A stretch of 47,807 nucleotides of DNA from Rhodococcoides corynebacterioides. GTDB lineage: Bacteria; Actinomycetota; Actinomycetes; Mycobacteriales; Mycobacteriaceae. A model generated the notes under the pieces. The model did not search any database. It was not told the origin of the DNA and saw nothing but the letters and a program-made list of their open reading frames with translations. Position 1 is the first letter of the stretch. The number at the start of each line of letters is the position of its first letter. The DNA lies in NCBI RefSeq assembly GCF_019834675.1, contig NZ_JABUBU010000022.1, positions 1 through 47,807 on the forward strand. Reading direction: 5' to 3'. The translations under genes were made by a program, and so were the position numbers. This document shows positions 7,533 to 18,053 of this stretch, piece after piece.

Positions 7533-8984
7533 TCAGCCGTAGCGGGCGTCGCACGCGGCGCGGCCGCCGAGCACACCCCAGCGGAACGAGTCCACTCGCG
7601 CGAATCCGCTGGGGACGGTGCGTCCGTCGACGTCGCTCGCGGCGAGCCCGTCGGTCAGCAGTCCCGACACCGCCTCGTCGAGGTCGCCGGGGGAGAGGGT
7701 CACCGCCGCGTTCGGAGTGCCGCCCGACGGGGCGAGTGCCGCGGTGACGACGCCGGCGAGACACGCGGATCGGAGCCCGGCGCGGGCGTCGGTCAGCATC
7801 TGCCCGGCCTGCTGCTGCACGGCCAGGACGTAGCGGGAGAGGAACACCACGTACGCGCCGTAGTCGCCGGTGACGTCGACGGGGACGACGCGATCCGCGT
7901 CGTCGACCGGTGGTCGGCCGCGCTCGGCGAGCGCGTCGACGGAGACGCCGATGGTGTTGGTGGCGGGGCAGTAGGAGACCGGTTCCGTGGCGGCGGCATC
8001 GGGGCAGCCGGTGTCGGCGCCGCCGTAGTCGACGGTCGGCGCCGGTGCGGTCGGCATGATGTCGCCGAACGTCGCGGCGAAGGCCTCGAGGCTGTCGCGG
8101 GTCACGGGAAGCTCGCCGGTGTCGAGGGGGTTGTCGAACTCCCGCGGCAGCGTCGACCGACGGGTCTCGACGTCCTGGAGGTCGATGGCGGCGCACGCGG
8201 CGACGCCGTCGGTGAAGCCGATCTGCGCCGCGGTGACCCGCTCGAACGCGGAGCCGTGCACCGAGTCGGGGTCTCCCGGGTCCTCGTCGCGCACCGAGAC
8301 CGTCGCCGCGAGAACGTCGTTCAGCCCGTCCGAGGTGTTCAGCGTGAAGTGGGTGGAGTCGCCCTCGGCGACGTGGCGCATGAACGCGCCCGCATAGCAA
8401 TCGGCCTGCTGCTCGGCGACGATGGTGGGATCGTCCTCACCGAGCGACCCGGACTGGCTCTGCACGGCGTGGCCGTATTCGTGGGCGAGCACCATCACCA
8501 CGGACATCGGTCCGAACGCGTCGACCATGGCGGGCATGAGAATGCCGCGGTCCCATCCGATGCTGTCGTCGAGCGAGCAGTACCCGGCGTTGACGAAGCC
8601 GTCGGTCGGGTCGCCGCAGAACACCGGTCCGTCGCCCGGTGGCGCCGCGGCGTCCCACGAGACCAGCCGCCGCACCGGGGTGAACTCGCCGCGAAAGAGC
8701 GTCGAGTAGTTCCGGCGCCAGAACTTCTGGATGTCGTCGAGGGCGTCGGTCGCCACCACGTCGACGTCGGATCCGGAGAAGCCGACGACGTCCAGCTGCG
8801 CGTGCGCGACGCCCGGCCGGGGCCCGGACGGGCCGTCGGTGACCGGCAGCCCGGCCACGGTGAAGGGATCCTCGTAGATGGAGACGGGTGTGCCGACGAT
8901 CGTCGACCCGCAGGCGGAGAGCAGCAGTCCGCCGACGAGAGCGAGAACGGGGCTCGCGAATCCGTGTCGGCGAGCCCCGTCCAT
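7533..8984 (-). CDS. neutral zinc metallopeptidase, predicted lipoprotein
   Basis: A 483-residue protein of the YpfJ-like neutral zinc metallopeptidase family. A signal peptide ends in a lipobox, LLLSAC, with the lipid-bearing Cys25, so it is probably anchored outside the membrane. The zinc site HEYGH (His168, Glu169, His172) is followed by AEQQADCYAG, where Glu191 is the likely third ligand. Several Cys residues could form disulfides. Substrates are unknown. The ATG overlaps the glgB stop codon (TGATG), with GGAG 5 nt upstream; a GTG one codon earlier is possible but too close to the ribosome site. The overlap makes it the third gene of a glgE-glgB-peptidase operon. Confidence 0.88.
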   Translation of the reverse strand: MDGARRHGFASPVLALVGGLLLSACGSTIVGTPVSIYEDPFTVAGLPVTDGPSGPRPGVAHAQLDVVGFSGSDVDVVATDALDDIQKFWRRNYSTLFRGEFTPVRRLVSWDAAAPPGDGPVFCGDPTDGFVNAGYCSLDDSIGWDRGILMPAMVDAFGPMSVVMVLAHEYGHAVQSQSGSLGEDDPTIVAEQQADCYAGAFMRHVAEGDSTHFTLNTSDGLNDVLAATVSVRDEDPGDPDSVHGSAFERVTAAQIGFTDGVAACAAIDLQDVETRRSTLPREFDNPLDTGELPVTRDSLEAFAATFGDIMPTAPAPTVDYGGADTGCPDAAATEPVSYCPATNTIGVSVDALAERGRPPVDDADRVVPVDVTGDYGAYVVFLSRYVLAVQQQAGQMLTDARAGLRSACLAGVVTAALAPSGGTPNAAVTLSPGDLDEAVSGLLTDGLAASDVDGRTVPSGFARVDSFRWGVLGGRAACDARYG

Positions 8985-11194
8985 CACTTCTCCAGTCTGA
9001 GCCAGATCGCTCCGTAGGCGGGGAGGGCGACCTGCGCCGATGCCGGCCGTCCGTGCCAGGAGTAGTCGGTGGCGGTGACCTCACCGAGGTTGCCCACGCC
9101 CGACCCTCCGTAGGCCTCGGCGTCGGTGTTGAGGATCTCCACCCACCGCCCCGGCTCCGGCAGACCCACACGATACGTCCCGTGCACCGCGCCCGAGAAG
9201 TTGAACAGGCACGCCGTCACACTGCCGTCGTCGCCGTACCGCAGGAAACTGAGCACGTTGCTCGCGGTGTCGTTGGCGTCGATCCAGGAGAACCCGTCCG
9301 GCGTGTGGTCCTGCGTCCAGAACTCCGGGCTCGCGGTGTACGTGCGGTTGAGGTCGCCGACCAGTTGCTGCACGCCGCGGTGCAGGTTGCCGACGCCCTC
9401 GGTACCGATCTCCCACCAGTCCAGCCCGCGCTCGTCGGACCACTCGCCGGTCTGACCGAACTCCTGGCCCATGAAGAGCAGCTGCTTGCCGGGGTGTGCC
9501 CACATGTAGGCGAGCAGGCCACGCAGGCCCGCCGCCTTCTGCCAGTCGTCGCCCGGCATCCGGGACCACAGGGTGCCCTTGCCGTGGACCACCTCGTCGT
9601 GCGAGATGGGCAGCACGAAGTTCTCGCTCCACGCGTAGACGAGGGAGAACGTGACCTCGTGATGGTGGTACGAGCGGTGGATGGGGTCCCGGCCGATGAA
9701 GCCGAGGGTGTCGTGCATCCAGCCCATGTTCCACTTCATCGAGAACCCGAGCCCGCCGAGCGAGGTGGGACGCGTGACGCCCGGCCACGACGTGGATTCC
9801 TCGGCCACGGTGACGACGCCGCGGTGCAGCTTGTGCACCGTCGCGTTCATCTCCTGCAGGAACGCCACGGCCTCGAGGTTCTCGCGCCCGCCGTGGATGT
9901 TGGGCGTCCAGCCGCCCTCGGGACGCGAGTAGTCCAGGTAGAGCATGGAGGCGACGGCGTCGACCCGCAGTCCGTCGATGTGGAACTCGTCGATCCAGTA
10001 GAGCGCGTTGGCCACGAGGAAGTTCCGGACCTCGGTGCGGCCGAAGTCGAAGACGTACGTGCCCCAGTCGAGCTGCTCGCCGCGCTTCGGATCGCCGTGT
10101 TCGTAGAGCGGCGAACCGTCGAATCGGGCGAGGGCCCACTCGTCCTTCGGGAAGTGCGCCGGCACCCAGTCGACGATGACGCCGATGCCGTCCTGGTGGA
10201 GCCGGTCGACGAACGCGCGGAAGTCGTCCGGCGTGCCGAAGCGGGAGGTCGGGGCGTAGTACGAGGTGACCTGGTAGCCCCAGGATCCGCCGAAGGGGTG
10301 CTCGGCCACCGGCAGCAGCTCGACGTGCGTGAAGCCCGTCTCCCGCACGTGCGCCGAGAGTTGTTCGGCCAGTTCGGAATACGTCAGTCCCGGCCGCCAG
10401 GAGGCGAGATGGACCTCGTAGACGCTCATGGGGGCGCGATGCGGTTCGGAGTCGGCGCGCGTGGCCAGCCAGGCGTCGTCGTTCCAGGTGTAGGCGCTGG
10501 TGGTCACGACGGACGCCGTCGACGGCGGCACCTCGGTCCGGAAGGCCATCGGGTCGGCCTTGTCGCGCACCGACCCGTCCTTGCCGTGGACGCGGAACTT
10601 GTACAGCGTCCCGTCACCGATGTCGGGGACGAAGAGTTCCCAGACGCCGGTGGATCCGAGAACACGCATCGGCCAGGTCTGGCCGCCCCACCCGTCGAAC
10701 TCGCCGACGACGGTGACGCCGACGGCGCCGGGCGCCCAGACGGCGAACGACGTGCCGTGCACCTCGCCGTCGGGCAGCGTGTACGAGCGCGGATGGGCGC
10801 CGAGGATGTCCCACAGACGCTCGTGGCGCCCCTCGCCGAACAGGTGCAGGTCCAGCTCGCCCAACGTGGGCAGGAAGCGGTACCCGTCGGCGACCGTCAC
10901 CTCGTGCACGGAGTCGCCGCCGGTGGGGTACCGGACGCGCAGGCGGTAGTCGGACGGGTCCTCGATCGGAACGAGGACGGAGAAGATCCCGTGCGCGACG
11001 TGCGTGAGGGGGTACTTCTCGCCGCCGATCAACGCCGTCACCTCGAGGGCGTTGGGACGCAGCGCCCGGATGGCGGTGCCACCGGCCACGGGGTGCGCGC
11101 CGAGGACCGCGTGGGGATCGTGGTGGTGGCCGCGAGCGAGCCGCGACAGATCCGCCTCGGACGGGGCGGCGACGGTGTCCTTCGGAGTCGTCAT
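8984..11194 (-). CDS. glgB: 1,4-alpha-glucan branching enzyme GlgB
   Basis: A 736-residue GH13 branching enzyme that cuts alpha-1,4 chains and rejoins them as alpha-1,6 branches. Two N-terminal beta-sandwich modules (about 15-115 and 125-225) precede the (beta/alpha)8 barrel. Asp412 in [10 protein letters not shown] is the nucleophile and Glu465 in [10 protein letters not shown] the acid/base. [10 protein letters not shown] further on supplies the third carboxylate. A C-terminal beta domain closes the protein. Its ATG overlaps the glgE stop (ATGA), so translation is coupled to glgE. Together they make and branch alpha-glucan from maltose-1-phosphate. The order matches Rv1326c-Rv1327c. Confidence 0.97.
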   Translation of the reverse strand: MTTPKDTVAAPSEADLSRLARGHHHDPHAVLGAHPVAGGTAIRALRPNALEVTALIGGEKYPLTHVAHGIFSVLVPIEDPSDYRLRVRYPTGGDSVHEVTVADGYRFLPTLGELDLHLFGEGRHERLWDILGAHPRSYTLPDGEVHGTSFAVWAPGAVGVTVVGEFDGWGGQTWPMRVLGSTGVWELFVPDIGDGTLYKFRVHGKDGSVRDKADPMAFRTEVPPSTASVVTTSAYTWNDDAWLATRADSEPHRAPMSVYEVHLASWRPGLTYSELAEQLSAHVRETGFTHVELLPVAEHPFGGSWGYQVTSYYAPTSRFGTPDDFRAFVDRLHQDGIGVIVDWVPAHFPKDEWALARFDGSPLYEHGDPKRGEQLDWGTYVFDFGRTEVRNFLVANALYWIDEFHIDGLRVDAVASMLYLDYSRPEGGWTPNIHGGRENLEAVAFLQEMNATVHKLHRGVVTVAEESTSWPGVTRPTSLGGLGFSMKWNMGWMHDTLGFIGRDPIHRSYHHHEVTFSLVYAWSENFVLPISHDEVVHGKGTLWSRMPGDDWQKAAGLRGLLAYMWAHPGKQLLFMGQEFGQTGEWSDERGLDWWEIGTEGVGNLHRGVQQLVGDLNRTYTASPEFWTQDHTPDGFSWIDANDTASNVLSFLRYGDDGSVTACLFNFSGAVHGTYRVGLPEPGRWVEILNTDAEAYGGSGVGNLGEVTATDYSWHGRPASAQVALPAYGAIWLRLEK

Positions 11195-13197
11195 GACGGT
11201 TCCTTCCGGAAAGCGAGGGTGGTGCGCTCGGGCTCGCCGATCGGCGGCAGCGCCAGGATGTGGGCGACCTGCCGCCAGGGCTCGAGCTTCACGTAGTTCG
11301 CCTGGCCCCACTCGAACTGCTGCCCGCCGACCTCGTCGGTCACGGTGATGCGCTCCTGCCAGTCGCGGCCGATGGCCGGCATGTCCAGCCAGACCGTGCC
11401 CTCCTCGGCCCCGAACGGGTTCAGGTTGACCACGACCAGCACGGCGTCACCCGACACGGCGTCGAACTTCGAGTAGGCGATGAGGGCGTCGTTGTCGATG
11501 TGGTGGAAGTGGATGTTGCGCAACTGCTGCAGCGCGGGGTGCGCCTTGCGAATGGCGTTCAGCGTGCCCAGCCACGGCTCGAGGGACTCGCCGCGGGCGC
11601 GGGCGGACTCGAAGTCGCGAGGACGCAGCTGGTACTTCTCGGAATCGAGGTACTCCTCGCTGCCCTCGCGCACCGGACGGTGTTCGTACAGTTCGTATCC
11701 CGAGTACACACCCCACAGCGGCGACAGGGTGGCGGCGAGCGCAGCGCGCAACGCGAACATGCCCGGCCCGCCCGTCTGCAGGCTCTCGTGCAGGATGTCC
11801 GGGGTGTTGACGAAGAGGTTCGGTCGACCCAGATCGGCCTTCGCGGCGATCTCCGTGCCGAACTCCGTGAGCTCCCACTTGGCGACGCGCCACGTGAAGT
11901 ACGTGTAGGACTGCGTGAACCCGCGTCGGGCCAGGCCGTACAGTCGGGCGGGCCGCGTGAACGCCTCGGCCAGGAACAGCACGTCCGGATCCGTCTTCTT
12001 GACCTCGGCGATCAGCCACTCCCAGAAGTCCGGCGGCTTGGTGTGCGGGTTGTCCACTCGGAACGTCTTGACGCCCAGCGACACCCAGTGGCGGACCACG
12101 CGCAGGACCTCCGCGTAGATGCCCTTGCGGTCGTTGTCGAAGTTGACCGGGTAGATGTCCTGGTACTTCTTGGGCGGGTTCTCCGCGTAGGCGATGGTGC
12201 CGTCGGGCAGCACGGTGAACCACTCGGGGTGCTCCTCGGCCCAGGGGTGGTCCGGGGCGCACTGCAGCGCGAGGTCCAGGGCGACCTCGAGGCCCAGTTT
12301 CTCGGCGGCACGGACCAACTCGACGAAGTCCGCCTCGGTGCCCAGCTCGGGATGCACCGCGTCGTGACCGCCCTCGGCCGCACCGATCGCCCACGGCGAG
12401 CCGACGTCGGTCGGGCCGGGGGTCAGCGTGTTGTTGGGGCCCTTGCGGTTGACCCGGCCGATCGGATGGATCGGCGGGAAGTAGACGACGTCGAAACCCA
12501 TGGCGGCGACCCGCGGGAGGGCACCGATCGTGGTCTTGAACGTGCCGTGGCGGGGCGTGCCGTCCTCGTTCCACCCGCCCGTCGAGCGCGGGAACAGCTC
12601 GTACCAGGAGCCGACCAGGGCGGCGCGGCGATCCACCCAGACGTTGATCGCCTCGCCGCGAGTGACGAGTTCGCGCAGCGGTGACTCCCGCAGGATGCGA
12701 CGGACGTCGTCGGTGAACGCGGGGGCGACTCGCGACGGCAGGTGCGCGTCGCTGCGCAGGGCGGCGGCGACGGCGGTCAGGGCCGGGCGGTCGGCGGCAG
12801 GAGCCTTGGCGGCGGCACGGTCGAACAGCCGGGCACCGACCTCGAGGTCGTTCGCCAGATCGGCGGCGCTCTGGCCGACACCGAGCTTGGCCTCCACGGC
12901 GTGCATCCACGTCGCGATCGGATCGCCCCAGCCCTCGACGCGGGCGATCCAGTAGCCCTCGCGGTCGGGGGTGAACACCGCGTGGAAGATGTCCGGTTCC
13001 GTGCCCGGGGTCATCGGGACGTGGACCGACGACCGGGCGCCGGGGGCCCGTACGGCGAGTGTGGCGTTCACCGCGTCGTGGCCCTCGCGCCACACGGCCG
13101 CGGTGATCGGGAATGCTTCGCCGACAACGGCTTTCGCGGGATACTTTCCGGACGATGTGTTGGGTGATACGTCGTCGATGCCGATACGGCCTGTCAC
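11191..13197 (-). CDS. glgE: alpha-1,4-glucan:maltose-1-phosphate maltosyltransferase GlgE
   Basis: A 668-residue GH13 subfamily 3 enzyme that transfers maltosyl units from alpha-maltose-1-phosphate to growing alpha-1,4-glucan. Residues 1-105 form a beta-sandwich, about 106-180 the helical insert, and the catalytic barrel follows. Asp382 in [10 protein letters not shown] is the nucleophile and Glu411 in LAEAFTRP the acid/base. The segment [16 protein letters not shown] (241-256) is typical of the family. The GTG at 13197 has an AAAGGGGA ribosome site 5-6 nt upstream and gives the usual length; an upstream in-frame ATG at 13290 would add 31 unlikely residues. First gene of the operon, divergent from glgP across about 205 bp. 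Confidence 0.97.
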   Translation of the reverse strand: MTGRIGIDDVSPNTSSGKYPAKAVVGEAFPITAAVWREGHDAVNATLAVRAPGARSSVHVPMTPGTEPDIFHAVFTPDREGYWIARVEGWGDPIATWMHAVEAKLGVGQSAADLANDLEVGARLFDRAAAKAPAADRPALTAVAAALRSDAHLPSRVAPAFTDDVRRILRESPLRELVTRGEAINVWVDRRAALVGSWYELFPRSTGGWNEDGTPRHGTFKTTIGALPRVAAMGFDVVYFPPIHPIGRVNRKGPNNTLTPGPTDVGSPWAIGAAEGGHDAVHPELGTEADFVELVRAAEKLGLEVALDLALQCAPDHPWAEEHPEWFTVLPDGTIAYAENPPKKYQDIYPVNFDNDRKGIYAEVLRVVRHWVSLGVKTFRVDNPHTKPPDFWEWLIAEVKKTDPDVLFLAEAFTRPARLYGLARRGFTQSYTYFTWRVAKWELTEFGTEIAAKADLGRPNLFVNTPDILHESLQTGGPGMFALRAALAATLSPLWGVYSGYELYEHRPVREGSEEYLDSEKYQLRPRDFESARARGESLEPWLGTLNAIRKAHPALQQLRNIHFHHIDNDALIAYSKFDAVSGDAVLVVVNLNPFGAEEGTVWLDMPAIGRDWQERITVTDEVGGQQFEWGQANYVKLEPWRQVAHILALPPIGEPERTTLAFRKEPS

Positions 13198-13388
13198 CGG
13201 ATCCCCTTTTCTGACGGATGTCGCTGGTGCACGGGCTGAGCGGGTCCAACCGTAGACGAGCGAGCGCATGCCGGACACCCGAGCCATCACGGTCCCGCCC
13301 CAGCGTTACCCGTCCGGCCCATCGGCAAACGCGGGCCGACCCGGCGAGCGGACCCGGCCGAACCGACGTGCGGGACCGCCCGCGCCGC

Positions 13389-13394
13389 TAGGCT
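13389..13394 (+). promoter_or_regulatory. -10 hexamer of glgP (leaderless)
   Basis: TAGGCT ends 8 nt before the GTG of glgP in the glgE-glgP divergent spacer. No ribosome binding site is visible. Confidence 0.45.
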
Positions 13395-13402
13395 TCGGAA
13401 TC

Positions 13403-15979
13403 GTGAAAGCTCTCCGTCGATTCACCGTGCGCGCGCAGCTTCCGTCCCGACTCTCCGGGTTGGCCGAACTGTCGGTCAACCTGCGCTGGTCCTGGCACAC
13501 CCCCACGCTCGAGCTGTTCGAGAGCATCGACCCCGCGCTGTGGGTGAGCGGCGAGCGGGACCCCGGCCGCGTTCTCGGCGAGGTCGATCCCGATCGGCTC
13601 GCGGCGCTCGCCGAGGACGACGTGTTCGTCCGTCGGGTCGACGAGCTGGTCGAGGATCTGCACTCGTACCTGGCGCAGCCGCGGTGGTTCCAGAAGCAGG
13701 TGGACGCGGGGGCCGACCTCCCGGCCGGCATCGCCTACTTCTCGATGGAGTTCGGCGTCTCCGAGGTGCTGCCGAACTACTCCGGCGGCCTCGGCATCCT
13801 GGCGGGCGACCACCTCAAGGCCGCCTCCGACCTCGGTCTGCCGCTCGTCGGCGTCGGCCTGCTCTACCGCTCCGGTTACTTCCGCCAGTCCCTCACCGCC
13901 GACGGCTGGCAGGCCGAGCGGTACCCGTCGCTGGACCCGCAGGGACTGCCGCTGCGTCTGCTCTCCGACGAGGCGGGCTCGGCCGTGCTCGTGCACGTCG
14001 CCATGCCGGGCGGACGCGTGCTGCGGGCGCGGATCTGGATCGCCCAGGTGGGCCGGATCCCGTTGCTGCTGCTCGACTCGGACATCGCCGACAACGACGT
14101 CGACCTGCGCGGGGTGACCGACCGTCTGTACGGCGGCGATCAGGACCACCGCATCAAGCAGGAGATCCTCGCCGGTGTCGGCGGTGTCCGGGCGGTGCGG
14201 GCGTTCACGCGGTACGAGAACCTGCCGGACCCGTCGGTCTTCCACATGAACGAGGGGCACGCGGGCTTCCTGGGGCTCGAGCGCATCCGCGAGCTGCGGT
14301 CGGAGGGTCTCGACTTCGACGACGCCCTGGCCGCCGTGCGGGCGTCGACCGTCTTCACCACGCACACCCCCGTTCCCGCCGGCATCGACCGTTTCCCGGC
14401 CGACCTGGTGCAGCGCTACTTCGGCGACGGCGGCACCGGCTCGTCCCTGCTGCCGGGGCTCGACATGGACCGGATCCTCGCCCTCGGCCGCGAGAGCGAC
14501 CCCGCGCTGTTCAACATGGCGCACATGGGCCTGCGGTCCGCCCAGCGGGCCAACGGGGTCTCGCTGCTGCACGGCCGGGTCAGCCGGGGCATGTTCGACG
14601 AGCTCTGGCCCGGGTTCGACGCCGACGAGGTACCCATCGGTTCGGTGACCAACGGCGTCCACGCACCCACCTGGGCGTCGCCGCGATGGCTGGATCTGGC
14701 CGAACGCGTCGCCGGCCGCGAGATGGTGGAGGAAGCGCGGGGGTGGGAGAAGCTGCACGACGTCTCCGCCGACGAGCTCTGGGCCACCCGCAACGCCCTG
14801 CGCGCCGAACTGGTCACCGAGATCCGGCGTCGGCTGCGGGCGTCGTGCCTCGAGCGCGGGTCGACCGAAGCGGAACTGGCGTGGACGGACGAGGCCTTCT
14901 CGCCCGACGTGCTCACCGTCGGATTCGCCCGACGCGTGCCGACCTACAAGCGGTTGACGCTGATGCTGCGGGACCCCGAGCGGCTGCGGGCCCTCCTGCT
15001 CGATCCCGAGCGGCCCGTGCAACTGGTGGTGGCCGGCAAGTCGCACCCCGCGGACGACGCCGGCAAGGCGCTGATCCAGCAGATCGTCCGGTTCGCGGAC
15101 CGGCACGACGTGCGGCACCGCATCGTCTTCCTGCCCGATTACGACATGTCGATGGCCCGCTACCTCTACTGGGGATGCGACGTCTGGTTGAACAATCCGC
15201 TCCGGCCCCTCGAGGCCTGCGGGACCTCGGGCATGAAGTCCGCGCTCAACGGCGGGCTGAATCTCTCCATCCGCGACGGGTGGTGGGACGAGATGTACGA
15301 CGGCCGGAACGGATGGGCCATTCCGACGGCCGACGGGGTCGACGACGTCCGCCGCGACGACCTCGAAGCCGCTGCGCTCTACGAGTTGCTCGAGAAGTCG
15401 GTCCTGCCGGCGTTCCACGATCGCGGGGACGACGGCGTCCCGCACCGGTGGGTCGACATGGTGCGGCACACGCTCGAGACGTTGGGACCGAAGGTGCTGG
15501 CGTCCCGCATGGTGCGCGACTACACCGTCCGGTACTACGGCCCGGCTTCGCGGGCGGGTCGCACTGTCGCCGCCGACGGGTGGGCGGGAGCGAAGGCCCT
15601 CGCCGGATACCGACGACGGGTCGACGCGGCGTGGCCGGCGGTCACGGTGCGCGACGTCGAGGCCGACGGCCTGCCGGACATTCCGGTGCTCGGCTCCGAG
15701 CTGACCCTCGCCGCGACCGTCGATCTGGGCGGACTGACGCCCGCGGACGTCACCGTGCAGGCGGTGTTCGGCCGCGTCGGATCCGACGAGGAGCTGCACG
15801 ACGTCACCACCGTGCCGATGACGCACCGCGGCCCCGCGGACGGCAGTGACCGTTTCGCCGTCGAGACGACGCTGCCGCTCTCCGGCGCCGTCGGCTACAC
15901 CGTGCGGGTGCTCCCGCACCACGAGCTGCTCGCCGGGGACGCCGAACTGGGCAAGGTGGCCGGCCCGGCTCTGGTGTAG
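13403..15979 (+). CDS. glgP: alpha-glucan phosphorylase
   Basis: An 858-residue GT35 phosphorylase that releases glucose-1-phosphate from the ends of alpha-glucan. It belongs to the actinobacterial type with a DUF3417-like N-terminus (about 15-110, with LSVNLRWSWH). FHMNEGHAGF, THTPVPAG and NGVHAPTW are active-site blocks. The pyridoxal phosphate lysine is Lys612 in EACGTSGMKSALNGG. The start is taken at the GTG at 13403; codons from an ATG at 13268 would add a low-complexity extension with no family similarity. Divergent from glgE-glgB, so synthesis and breakdown genes share a control region. It converges on dinG with a 7-nt gap. Confidence 0.95.
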   Translation: MKALRRFTVRAQLPSRLSGLAELSVNLRWSWHTPTLELFESIDPALWVSGERDPGRVLGEVDPDRLAALAEDDVFVRRVDELVEDLHSYLAQPRWFQKQVDAGADLPAGIAYFSMEFGVSEVLPNYSGGLGILAGDHLKAASDLGLPLVGVGLLYRSGYFRQSLTADGWQAERYPSLDPQGLPLRLLSDEAGSAVLVHVAMPGGRVLRARIWIAQVGRIPLLLLDSDIADNDVDLRGVTDRLYGGDQDHRIKQEILAGVGGVRAVRAFTRYENLPDPSVFHMNEGHAGFLGLERIRELRSEGLDFDDALAAVRASTVFTTHTPVPAGIDRFPADLVQRYFGDGGTGSSLLPGLDMDRILALGRESDPALFNMAHMGLRSAQRANGVSLLHGRVSRGMFDELWPGFDADEVPIGSVTNGVHAPTWASPRWLDLAERVAGREMVEEARGWEKLHDVSADELWATRNALRAELVTEIRRRLRASCLERGSTEAELAWTDEAFSPDVLTVGFARRVPTYKRLTLMLRDPERLRALLLDPERPVQLVVAGKSHPADDAGKALIQQIVRFADRHDVRHRIVFLPDYDMSMARYLYWGCDVWLNNPLRPLEACGTSGMKSALNGGLNLSIRDGWWDEMYDGRNGWAIPTADGVDDVRRDDLEAAALYELLEKSVLPAFHDRGDDGVPHRWVDMVRHTLETLGPKVLASRMVRDYTVRYYGPASRAGRTVAADGWAGAKALAGYRRRVDAAWPAVTVRDVEADGLPDIPVLGSELTLAATVDLGGLTPADVTVQAVFGRVGSDEELHDVTTVPMTHRGPADGSDRFAVETTLPLSGAVGYTVRVLPHHELLAGDAELGKVAGPALV

Positions 15980-15986
15980 GAGCGGG

Positions 15987-18032
15987 TCAGCGTTCGGCGA
16001 GTCGCCGCAGCGAGCGACGGACGACGTCGGGGTCGGTGGTCTCCCAGAAGGGCGGTAGCGACGCCCGCAGGTAGCCGCCGTACCCCGCCGTCGCCAACCG
16101 CGGATCGAGGACGGCGACCACACCGCGGTCGTTCGTGCTGCGAAGCAGCCGGCCGACTCCCTGCGCCAGCAGCAACGCCGCGTGGTTGGCGGCGACGGCG
16201 AGGAAGCCGTTGCCGCCCCGCGATTCGATGGCCCGTTGACGCGCGACCATCAGCGGGTCGTCGGGCCGCGGGAACGGGATGCGGTCGATGAGCACCAGGG
16301 TCAACGACGGGCCCGGCACGTCGACGCCCTGCCAGAGCGAGAGGGTGCCGAACAGGGACGTCGCCTCGTCCGCGGCGAAGCGGTCGACGAGGGCCCCGGT
16401 GGCGTCGTCGCCCTGGCAGAGGACGGGGGTGTCCAGCCGGTCGCGCATCTCGGCGGCGGCGGCCTTCGCCGCCCGCATCGAGGAGAACAGGCCGAGCGTC
16501 CGCCCACCGGCGGCGGACACCAGCTGAGCGATCTCGTCGAGTTGCGCGGGGGCCGCGCCGTCCCGACCGGGTGCGGACAGGTGCTTGGCGATGTAAAGGA
16601 TGCCGGCGCGTCCGTGGTCGAACGGCGAGCCCACGTCCAGGGAGTTCCACCGCACGGTGGCGGTGTCCGACGGCGCCTCGCTGCCCGTGGCCAGCGCGGC
16701 GTCGACCCGCGACGGATTCGCCGCCGGCAGACCCCACGTCACCGCCAGACCGTCGAAGCTGCCGCCGACCGTGAGCGTGGCGGAGGTGAGGATCACGGTG
16801 GAGTCGGCGAACAGTCGCGTCCGCAGCAGGCCGCCGACCGACAGCGGCGCCACCCGCACCACGCGGCGCGTCACGCCGCGGAACTCGTCGACCGAGAGCC
16901 AGACGACGTCCCGACGCGCGGCGGGGTCCGTCTCCTGGAAGGTCTCGAGGATGCGGACGGCGGTGTCGTGGACGTCGTCGATCGCCGCGAGGGCGGCGGT
17001 GCGTGCGGCGGCCGCGTCCGGATCGGTTGCCGCCGAACCACGTTCGGCGGGGCCGATGGCGGTGCGCACCGCCCACGCCGCGTCTCGCACGGACGCGAGA
17101 ACCGGACCCGCGCCGCCGGGCAGTTCCTCCCACCGACCGCCGCGCAGATCCTCGATCAGGTCGGCCAGGCCGTCGCCGGCCCCGGCGAGACGATCCAGCG
17201 TCTCCTCCTCGACCAGCTTCCCGCACCGGCGCAGCGCGGCGCTCACCGAGGACGACGACAGTTCCGCCGTGGCCGCGGAGGTCACTCGATCGACCAGTTC
17301 GTGCGCCTCGTCGATCACCACGACGTCGTGCTCGGGCAGCACGGCGATCCCGGTGATCGCGTCGATGGCGAGCATGGCGTGGTTGGTCACGACGACGTCC
17401 GACTTCGCCGCGTCGACCCGCGCGCGCTCGGCGAAGCAGTCCTCGCCGTACGGGCAGCGGGCCTTGCCGAGGCATTCGCGCGAGGTGACCGACATCTGCC
17501 GCCACGCCTGGTCGGACACGCCCGGCGTCAGCTCGTCGCGGTCCCCGGTCTCGGTGTCCGAGGACCACTCGGTGATCCGCTTGACCTCACGGCCGAGCCG
17601 GGAGACCGCGAAGGCGTCGAACAGTTCCTCCGCGGGGTCGTCGACCGGCGCGCCGTGGAGCTTGTTCAGGCACAGGTAGTTGCCGCGGCCCTTGAGAATC
17701 GCGAACCGCGGCTCCTGCTTCAGGGCAGGCGTGAGCGCCTTGGCCAGGCGCGGCAGGTCGCGATCGACGAGCTGGCGTTGCAGCGCGATGGTGGCGGTGG
17801 AGACCACCACGGTGCGCCCGGACTCGACGGCGTGCCGCAGCGAGGGAACGAGGTAGGCGAGGGACTTGCCGGTGCCCGTTCCGGCTTGCACGGCCAGGTG
17901 CTCACCGGTGTCGATGCTGTGGGCCACGGCCGAGGCCATGGTGAGCTGCGCCGTCCGTTCCGTCCCGCCGAGCGCCGTGACCGCCGTGCCGAGCAACGAC
18001 GGGACGGTGGGCAGTTCGGTCTTGGGTGGCAC
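15987..18032 (-). CDS. dinG: DinG-like ATP-dependent DNA helicase
   Basis: A 681-residue superfamily 2 helicase of the XPD/DinG type, expected to unwind DNA 5'-3' at replication and repair intermediates. Walker A is AGTGTGKS (50-57) and motif II is DEAH in VVIDEAHEL. Four cysteines between them (one in NYLCLN and three in ECLGKARCPYGEDC) are placed to hold the family's 4Fe-4S cluster. C-terminal helicase motifs include LFGTLSLWQGVDVPG and QGVGRLLRS. The GTG start has TAACCT 6 nt upstream. Position next to glgP and pncB matches Rv1329c. Confidence 0.93.
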   Translation of the reverse strand: MPPKTELPTVPSLLGTAVTALGGTERTAQLTMASAVAHSIDTGEHLAVQAGTGTGKSLAYLVPSLRHAVESGRTVVVSTATIALQRQLVDRDLPRLAKALTPALKQEPRFAILKGRGNYLCLNKLHGAPVDDPAEELFDAFAVSRLGREVKRITEWSSDTETGDRDELTPGVSDQAWRQMSVTSRECLGKARCPYGEDCFAERARVDAAKSDVVVTNHAMLAIDAITGIAVLPEHDVVVIDEAHELVDRVTSAATAELSSSSVSAALRRCGKLVEEETLDRLAGAGDGLADLIEDLRGGRWEELPGGAGPVLASVRDAAWAVRTAIGPAERGSAATDPDAAAARTAALAAIDDVHDTAVRILETFQETDPAARRDVVWLSVDEFRGVTRRVVRVAPLSVGGLLRTRLFADSTVILTSATLTVGGSFDGLAVTWGLPAANPSRVDAALATGSEAPSDTATVRWNSLDVGSPFDHGRAGILYIAKHLSAPGRDGAAPAQLDEIAQLVSAAGGRTLGLFSSMRAAKAAAAEMRDRLDTPVLCQGDDATGALVDRFAADEATSLFGTLSLWQGVDVPGPSLTLVLIDRIPFPRPDDPLMVARQRAIESRGGNGFLAVAANHAALLLAQGVGRLLRSTNDRGVVAVLDPRLATAGYGGYLRASLPPFWETTDPDVVRRSLRRLAER

Positions 18033-18038
18033 CGAGAA

Positions 18039-18044
18039 AGGTTA
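18039..18044 (-). promoter_or_regulatory. -10 hexamer of dinG (leaderless)
   Basis: TAACCT on the minus strand is followed by TTCTCG (6 nt) and the GTG of dinG. Confidence 0.5.
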
Positions 18045-18053
18045 CGACGGCGA

